Both the position numbers and the translations under genes were made by a program. A stretch of DNA of 64,000 nucleotides from Vallicoccus soli (lineage in GTDB: Bacteria > Actinomycetota > Actinomycetes > Motilibacterales > Motilibacteraceae): contig NZ_QZEZ01000002.1 of assembly GCF_003594885.1 (NCBI RefSeq), positions 1-64,000 on the forward strand, read 5' to 3'. Below are positions 31,801-40,800 of the stretch, one piece after another (positions within the stretch are counted from its first letter, which is position 1; every line of letters starts with the position of its first letter). Under the pieces are notes generated by a model, which was given only the letters and a program-made list of their open reading frames with translations, was not told where the DNA came from and ran no database searches.

Positions 31801-34800
31801 AGGTCAGGACCCGCTGGTCCTGCGCCACGTTGCCCACGTTCCCGCGGTAGGTGCGGTACAGGACGTCGTCCGTCGTGCCCGCGATCTCCTGCGTCGTGCT
31901 CGCGCCCTCGGCGGGAGCCGTCGCCGGCGAGTAGCGCCCGGCGTCGGTCGTCCAGACCTGGCCCTTGCTGTCGGTGTACGGCGCGGAGCCGGCCACGTCC
32001 AGGCGGTGCAGGGCCTCGCGCTGGTCGGCGCCCGCGGTCGGGTCGCCGGCGGTGACCGCGAAGGAGTCGTACGTCGCCGTGAAGGCGGCGCCGCCCTTGT
32101 GGGCCACGATCAGGCCGGCCTTCGACTGGGCGTCGAAGATCGTGCCCCTGGTGCCGGCCGGCACCGTCCACGCCGTCGGCAGCACCTGGAGGGTGCCCCC
32201 GTCGACCCGGTACGCCGCCCGCACGGTCCCGGCGGTGGCGTCGCCGATGAGCACCAGCTCGAGCGAGCCCACCGTCGCCGGGCCCGGGACCGGCACCGCG
32301 GTGCCGACCGTCGCGCCCGTGCCGCCCTGCTCGGCGTACAGCTCGATGCTCGGGACGCCGCTGCGGTTGATGACGGCGACCTTGACGAAGTTGTCCTGGT
32401 TCGCCCCGAGCATCACGCCCGCCTGCTCGCTGCCGGCGTCGAAGCCGGCGACCGGGCCGAGCAGGCGACCGGTGACCGCGAAGGTCCCGGCGGTGCCGTC
32501 GAAGGCCGTCTGCAGGCCGTTGACGAGCGTGTTGTCCGTGCCGGCGTTGCTGCCGGTCGTCGCGCCGCCGTTGGAGGTCACCGCGAGGGTGCCCGGAGCG
32601 GAGGTGACGACGTCCAGCAGCGGCGCCTGGTACGAGCTGGTGGTGCCGGTGGTGTCCTGCTTGTTGCGCTGGACGGAGGTGAAGCCGGTCCCCGTCCCGT
32701 CCTTGTCCGCGACCGTCCCGGGCACCGCGGCGTCGAAGCCGAGCTGCAGGGAGGACGCGCCGGGCACCGGGGCCGGGGCGGCCGGGTCGACGGCCAGCTC
32801 CGGGCGCATGCCCGTCACCAGGTAGACGTTGTCCTGGTAGTCGTAGTTGATCCCGGAGTAGTCCATCGCGACGATCCAGCTGCCCGGCACCACGGCGCCG
32901 GCGCGGTCGCGGACCGGCCAGAACCGCATGTGGTGCCCGCAGGTGCCGACGCAGCCGTTCTCGACGTCCACGGCGCTGTTGTTGCGCGCCGGGTCGCTCC
33001 ACTCGCTGTCGATCCGGAGCCCGAAGGCGCCGGCCGGCGAGAAGGTGCCCGAGGCGTACTGCGTCGTCGAGCCGTTGCGGTGCGGCAGCACCGACTGGCC
33101 GTCGACCCCCGCGTGGGTGACGACGTTCGTCACCGACGACGAGCCCTTGGCGTGCCACCCGATGGTCGCGGTGTTGCCCTGGGTGTGGAAGGCCGCCAGC
33201 TGGCGGACCGTGACCGGCGCCGTGGCGCTGGTGCGGACCCAGTAGGGGCTGAGCACCTCGTCGCCGACGGCGGTGACCAGGCCCTGCTGGTTGATGGACT
33301 GCCCGGCGCTGGTGATCGCCGTGCGGTAGCCGAAGAGCCGCGTGATCTCGGTGAGGTCGGGCTCCTGGCCGCCCTCGGACTGGCTCTGCCAGAAGCCGGC
33401 GAGCTCCACCGGCAGGCTCGGCTCGTCCACGTCGTCCGTCGTGACGGTCAGCGACCCGGTCCAGAGACCGGCGGCGCTGCCCGCCGCCGTGGCGGTGAAG
33501 CGCACGGGCACGTCGAGCGAGGCGCCGGCCGCGACGAGCGCCGGGGCGGCCTGCGGGTCCACGAGGGCGAAGGGCCCGGTGACGGCCAGGCCGGTCACGT
33601 TGAGCGCATCGGTCCCGGTGTTGCGGATCCGCAGGGTGGCGACGTCGTGGACGCCGTTGACGGGGAAGAACGGCCCGGTGACCGGGTCGCAGGCCGCGGT
33701 GTCCCGGCAGCGCTTGCCCGTCTCGGGGTTCTGGATCCGGTTCATGACGAGCCGGTCCGCGAACGGCACCCCGTCGACGTTCTCGAGCACGACGTTCGCC
33801 GTGCTCGGGGCGGCCGTGACGACGCTGAAGGTCGTCGTCGCCGAGGTGGCGATGTTGCCGGCCACGTCGACCGCCCGGGCCCGCACGGTGTGCGCGCCCG
33901 TCGTCGTGACCTCGACCGGGCCGGTGTAGGTCCGGAAGGCCCCGCCGTCGAGGCTGTACGAGGTCGAGGCGACCCCGCTGCCCGCGTCGGTCGCGGTGAC
34001 CGTGACCGTGGCGGTGTTCTTGAAGGTGCCCGCGGACTGCTGCAGGCCGCTGACCGTCGCGGTGACCGTCGGCGCCGTGGTGTCGCCGGTGACCGTGGTG
34101 CGGTCCACGTCGACGTACGTGACCTTCGTGTTGGTGCCGCCGACCGCGTCGACGGTGAGCCGGCCGTCGCTGACCGGGACGGTGACCCGCCCGGTCTGGA
34201 ACGGCGTCGCCGTGGTCGGGACGAAGCCCGCCACCGCGACCTGGCCCTCGACCCGGACCGTGTGGACCGAGTCGGTGAAGGACGCGTCACCGGCCTCGAC
34301 GGTCACGGTGTACGTGCCGTTCGGGACCGCGAGCTCCCAGGCGCCGTCGCCGTTCGGCGACTGGGTCGCCGTCGGCTGCATGAGGACGAGCGTGCGCGAG
34401 CGCTGCTCGGCCGTCCCCGTCCGCTCACGGGTGAGGCTGCCCATGTCGAGCGGGGTGCCCGTGCCGGGGCGGACCCAGCCGCGGCCGGCCGCGTCCGAGT
34501 ACGGCGCGCCGCTGTCGGCGGTGTAGCCCGCCGCCACCGGGCCGGCCGGGGTGGTGAAGTCCACCCGCGCCAGGGCCGTGCCGGTCGCGCTGTCCGCCGC
34601 GGGGCGGACGCCGGTGATCCGGAACAGGTAGTCCTGGTAGTCGCCGTTGGTCGCGTCCTCGAAGCCCACGAGGTACGTGCCCGGGACGACCTTGCCGGAG
34701 CGGTCCTTGGCCGGCCAGGTGCGCGCCGCGTGCACGGTGCGCCCCGCCCCGACGTTGAGCCCGTCCTGCGTGTAGCTGACCCGGCCGAACGACTTGGAGT

Positions 34801-37800
34801 CGACGTACAGGCCGAACGGCGCCGTGCCCGGGTCGAACGAGGCGCTCCCGCCCGGCTGGACCGCCGGGTTGAGGGTCTGCTCGTTGTCGAGCGCGATGAC
34901 GCCGACCTCGCGCAGCTCCGGGTCGCCCGCGGTCGCCGGGTACCACCCGAAGGGCAGCACCTCGTCCGGGGAGTAGCGCGCCACCGGGGTGAGCGTGACC
35001 GGCGCGGTGCCGGCCTTGACGAACTGCTGGGCGGCGACCTCCTCGCCGATCGGCGCGGCGCCCGTGCCCAGGATCAGGCCGGTACCGCCCACGTCGACCG
35101 GGTGGCCGAGGGTGTCCACGACCGCCTTGAGCGGGGGCTCGTTGCCCCCCTGCTCGCCGGGGGTCGCCAGGCCGTGCAGCCCGACCTCGACGAGCGGGCT
35201 GCCCGTGCTGGTCGTGGCGATCCGCAGCGCCGCCTCGAGGTGGCCCAGCGGCTGGGCGCTCGTCGGGGCGAAGCGCACCTGGAACGTCGCCGTCGCGCCC
35301 GCGGCCACCTCCTGCGCGCCGCCGACGAGGGCGAACGCGCCGGCGTGGGTGCCGGTGACGGACGGGGTGACGGTGACCGGCTCGAGCGTCTCGTTGGTCA
35401 CGACCACGGACCGCGTCGGGATCGTCGTCCCGCGGACCCCGCTGAAGACCAGCTCGGGGACGCTCGTCGTGACCTTCCCCTCGACCGGTCCGGTCGTCGT
35501 GGCCGGCTTGACGTTGCGCAGGACCAGCACCGCGTCCTGGTAGTCCACCGGGGACGGGACGTCCTCGGGGGCCACCACGTACGCGTTCGGCACCAGGGCG
35601 CCGGCGGCGTCCTTCAGCGGGTACACGCGCACCTTGTGCGGCGTGGCGCCGCCCCAGGTGTTGAGCGCGTCCTCGCTGTAGGCGACCCGGTTGCTGAGGC
35701 CGTGCCAGGTGAAGTCGAGCCCGAAGGGGGTCTCGAGGTCGTACTCGCCGACGTCGGTGACGGCGGGGAGCAGCTGCTGGTTGGAGCTGTTCGGGCCGCG
35801 GAAGAGCACGGTGCGCTCGGCCGGCCTGCCCGTGGTGTGCGCGGCGACCGTCACGACGTACGGGTTCGCCGCCGGCCCGTCGGGGCCGTAGAGGGACAGC
35901 GGCTGCACCTCGACCGGGTGGTCGAAGGCGGCCTTGGTGAAGGACTGCACCGCGACCTCGTCGCCGAGCATGCCGCTGGTGGCGGGCATGTCGTTGTTCG
36001 TCGGGTCGGGGTCGCCGGTCTGCACCGGGACCTCCAGCGTCTGGAGGATCCACTGCAGGGACGGCTCGTTGCTGCCCCCGGTGCCCAGCGTGCCGAGCCC
36101 GCGCAGGCGCGTGGTCGCGGTGGCCGAGCGGGGGTCGTCGGAGGAGACCGACAGGGTCGCGGTGCGCGGTCCCGCCGTGGTCGGCGCGAACGCGACCGGG
36201 ATGGTCATCGTCTCGCCCGGCTGGAGCACGGCCGGGAAGGGCTTGCTCGGCGTGCCGACGGTGAAGCGCGCCGCGTCGGTGCCGGTGGCGGAGGCCCCGC
36301 CGACGGTGAGCGCGCCGCCGCCGGTGTTCCGGACGGTGACCTGCTGCGCCGCCGAGGCGGCGCCGCCCTGCACGTCGGAGAAGACGAGGCGCTCGGTGAC
36401 CTCGGCGCGGCCGGTGGAGCCGGCCCCGCCCTGCGGCTTGAGCAGGACGATGCCGGTGGTCGCCGGGTTGTCCGTCAGCTCGGTGACGTAGAGGTTGCCG
36501 GTCGCGACGTCCTCCGCGACGTCGAGCGGCTGGCGGAAGCCGGTGAAGCCGGTGAGCCCGGTGACCGGCGCGGACAGCGCCCCCTGGGCGTCGACGTCGA
36601 ACGCGGCCAGCTCCTGGTTGGCGCTGTAGCGGACGACGACGAGCTTGCCGGCGAAGGCGCCGCCGAAGGCCCGGGTGTTCTTGTACTCGATGGTGCCGTT
36701 GGCGCTGGCGTGCAGGCCCGCGTCGTAGACGCCCGCGAGGTCGTAGTTCGGGTCCGCCGCCTGGCCCAGCGGGTAGGCGTTGACCTTGAACAGCGGGTTG
36801 CCGGTGTACCCGTTCGGGTTGCCCGCGTTGAGCACGTACTCGCAGCGCACCGGGTTCGGGTGGCCGTAGTACTTGCCCTTCCTGACGTCGAAGACGTAGT
36901 CCGTCTCCGCCTGGCGGTTGCCCGTGATGGCGGGCGCGGACGGGCCGCTGTAGCCGCCGTCGGGGCGGTTCGCGCAGGACGCCGGCAGCGGGTTCGGCGT
37001 GGCCGGCGTGTTGCCGCCCGCGGCCGAGCCGTTGGTGCCGGAGTAGAGGTGCCCGTTGCTGTGCCACACGAGGTCGTACGCGTTGCGCACGCCCGTCGCG
37101 TAGAGGGTCAGCGGGGCGCCCGGCGCGTACGGGTCGTACGTGCCGGTGTGGGCCGGGACGCCGCTGCGGGCCGGGGCCTGCAGGTCCGGCGTGGCGACGT
37201 CGACCGGCAGCTGGGCCGGCAGCTTGGCCGGGTCCAGCTCGAGGACGGCCGCCGAGAGCAGGTGCTCCGGGCGCTTCCACGTGCCGTCGGTGGCGCCCAT
37301 GGCGTTCATGGAGCCCTGGGTGACGTAGAGCTTGCCGTCGCGGATCGCGATGGAGTTCGTCTCGTGGTCCTTGATCGACCGCGGCAGGTTGACCGCGACC
37401 TCCTGGTAGTTCTCCAGGTTCGGGCCCGAGAGGCGCGAGATCGCGCCGGTCGCGTTCGGCACGTCCTGGCCGAGGTACGCGTAGTTGTCGGTGATCCACA
37501 GGACCGGGTTCGACGGCGTCGACGCGGGGTCGAACGCCATGCCGATCACGGTGCGGTTGGGAGCGCCCTCCCAGCCGCGCTGCACGGCGTGCGTGCGGAC
37601 CGTGTCGATGACCTGCTCGCCCGAGAGCGTGCCGTCCTGCCCGATCGTCCAGCGGTAGATCTGGCCGGTGATGCTGCCGGCGTAGAGCTTGCCGTCGGGG
37701 CCGACGACCACCGAGGTGTACATCTTGCCGGCCGAGGCGCCGGAGGCGGCCTTGTCGAACGCCGCCCGCACGGTGCCGGGGGGCTGCTCGGTCCCGGTGC

Positions 37801-40800
37801 CGCCGGCGGTGGTGAAGACGCTGGAGAAGGGCAGGAAGGAGCGCCCGCCCTTGTCCTTGACCGCCTCGGTGATCTCGAAGCGGTACAGCGTGCTCGGGCT
37901 CAGCGGCGCGTCGGCCTGGAAGGAGACCGTGTCGCCGCCGCCGCTGGTGACGCCGCGGCCGGCGACGGGCGTGCCGTCGAGGACGCGGACCAGGCGGACG
38001 TTGCCCCCGCCGAGGCTGGTCTCGTCGACCGCGCCGTCGGTGGGGTTGAGCGCGTTGTCGGTGGTGACCGACGCGTTGGTCACGACGCCGGTGGCGCCGT
38101 TGGCCGGGGTGACGGCCGTCGAGAACGGCCGCCCGCCGCGGTCGACGCCGACGACGTCGACGTAGTCGATCTTGGTGTTGGTGCCGCCCGCCGGCGACAG
38201 CGTGAGCCGGCCGTCGGACACCACGACGGTGCGGGTCGCCGTGGCGGACTTCGCCGTGGCGGTGGGCACGTGCGCGGCGATCGCGTTCTGGTTCTCGATG
38301 CCGATCCAGTTGGTGCTGTCGACCGGGGTGCCGGCGTCGCCGACCGCCACGGTGACGACGTACGCGCCGTTGGGGACGGCGAGCTCCCAGCTGCCCGGGG
38401 TCTTGACCCCGCCGGTGACGGTGGCCGGCAGCTGCATGTGCAGGAAGGTGGCCATCCGCAGGTCCGCGAGGCCCGCCGCCGGCATGCCGCTGGAGGCGAC
38501 GTTCCGGTTGCGGCCGTTGCCGACCAGCGAGAGCGGGGTGCCGGTGCCGACCCCGACCCAGCCGTACGACTGCCCGGTGCCCTGGCCCGTGCTGGTGCGG
38601 GGGCCGAACGCCTGGCCCCAGTCGGCGAGGTAGCCCGCCGGCGGGGTCGTCGCCTCGTCCTGGAAGTTGACCTTGACGGTGGTGGTGCCGGTGCCGGGGG
38701 CCGGGACGACCGAGCGGACCGCCGAGGCGGCCGACTCGTTGCCGGCCTGGTCGACGGCGGTGACCACGTAGTGGTACGTCGTGCCGTTGGTCAGGCCGGT
38801 GTCGGTGAGGCTCAGGCCCACGACCGGGCTGGTGTTGACCTTCGAGGCCGCGCTGGGCACGACGACGTCGGTCGCGCCGCGGTACACGTTGTACGCCACC
38901 GCGTCGCTGCTCGTGCTCGCGCCCCACGTGAGGGTGGCGCTGCCGTCGCCGGGCAGGGCGGACAGGCCGCTCGGCGCCGCCGGCGGCGTCGTGTCGGGGA
39001 GCACCGGCCCGGCGCTCGCGATGTCGACGAAGCCGAGCTTGGTGTTGTTGCCGCCGACCGCGTCGACGGTGAGCAGGCCGTCGGTGACGTCGACCGTCAC
39101 GGTGCCGGTCTCGTACTCCTGCGCCGCCGTGGCCTGGAAGGCGTCCACCGCGGTGACGCCCTCGACCCGCACCGTGTGGGTGCTGTCGTAGCAGGGCGCG
39201 GGGCAGCCGGTCTTGCCGTTCCCCGGCTGGTCGCCGACCCCGACGGTGACGGTGTAGCGGCCGTTCGGGACGACCTTCTCCCACGCGCCCGACGTCAGGT
39301 TCCCGTTGCCCGTGGGCAGCGGGACGATGTCGCCGTACTGCATGTGGATCACCGAGTCGAGGCGCTCGTCGACCCCGGCGCGCGCCCGGTCGCGGGTGTT
39401 GGCCGACAGGTCCAGCGGGGTGTGGGCGGCGCCCGCCAGGCTGTCCTGGCGGACCCAGCCCTGCCCGGCCGCGACCGAGAAGGCCGCCCCCGTGTCCTTG
39501 GTGTAGCCGGGGGCGGCGGCCCCCGCCGCGGTCTGGAAGTCCACCTTGGCGGACAGGGCCGGCTGGGCCGGCGTCGCCGTGGCGGTACCCGACGCGACGG
39601 ACTCGTTGCCGCTGCGGTCGACGGCGGTGACCACGTACGTCGACGTGCTCCCCGCCGGAGCACCGCTGTCGGTGGCCGAGGTCGCCGTGACCGGCGCCGC
39701 GTTGACCTTGACCCGCGGGGCGGTCCCCGTCGAGCGGTAGACGTTGTAGCCCGCCAGGTCGGTGGCGGTCACCGCGGTCCAGGCCAGGCGCACGTCCGTC
39801 CCGTCGACCGTGGCGGAGAGCCCGGTCGGCGCGGCGGGCGCGGTGGTGTCGGCCGGGGCGGTGGGCGTGGCGCTGGCCACCGCGCTGGGCGCGGAGGCGT
39901 TGCGCAGCTGGTCCTCCGCGGTGAGCACGTAGTGGTACGTCGTGCCCGGCTCGAGGTCGCTGTCGAGGAACGTGCGCCCGGTGCGCCCGGTGAGCAGGCC
40001 GACGAGGTGCTCTTCGTCGGTCGGCACGGACGCGGTGGTGCTCCGGTAGATCCGGTAGCCGCGCAGGTCGGGCTCGGTGTTCGCCGTCCAGCGCAGCGTG
40101 ACGCTGGCGGGCCCCGCCGTGGCGGTGACGCCCCGGGGCGCGGCGGGCGCGGTGGTGTCGCGCGGCGTCGCGCTCGCGACCCCGCTGCGCCCGGACGCGT
40201 TGCCGGCCAGGTCGGACGCGGTGACGTAGTAGTGGTACGTCGTGCCGTTGAGCGCCGTGGCGTCGGTGAACGCGGTGGCGGTCAGCGGCAGCGCGTTGAG
40301 CTTCGTCCCGGCGCCGTCGGCGGTGGCCGCGCGGAAGACGTCGTAGCCGACGACGTCGCCGCTGGTGCTCGCGGTCCAGGCGAGCTCGACGCGCGCATCG
40401 CCGGCGGTCGCGGCGAGGCCGGTCGGGGCGGCGGGCGCCTCGGTGTCCGGCGCGGCGGTCGGCGTGGCCTCGACGCCGGCGGGCAGGGCCGAGACGTTGC
40501 CGGCGGTGTCGACCGCGACGACGACGTAGTGGTACGTCGTGCCGTTGGTGAGCCCCTCGTCCAGGTACGCCGGCGTCGGCGAGGAGCCGACGTGCTCGGC
40601 GTCCGTGAGCTCGCGGATCGGGCCGGTGGCGCGGTAGACCCGGTAGCCGCTCACGTCGGTGGCGGTGCTCGGCGTCCAGCGCAGGGCCACGCTCTCGACG
40701 CCGGCGACGGCGACGAGGTCGGCCACGGCGGGCGGCGCGGTGCGGTCGGCCGGGGTGGCGGTGCCGCGGACCGGCGCCGACTCGTTGCCGGCGGCGTCGA

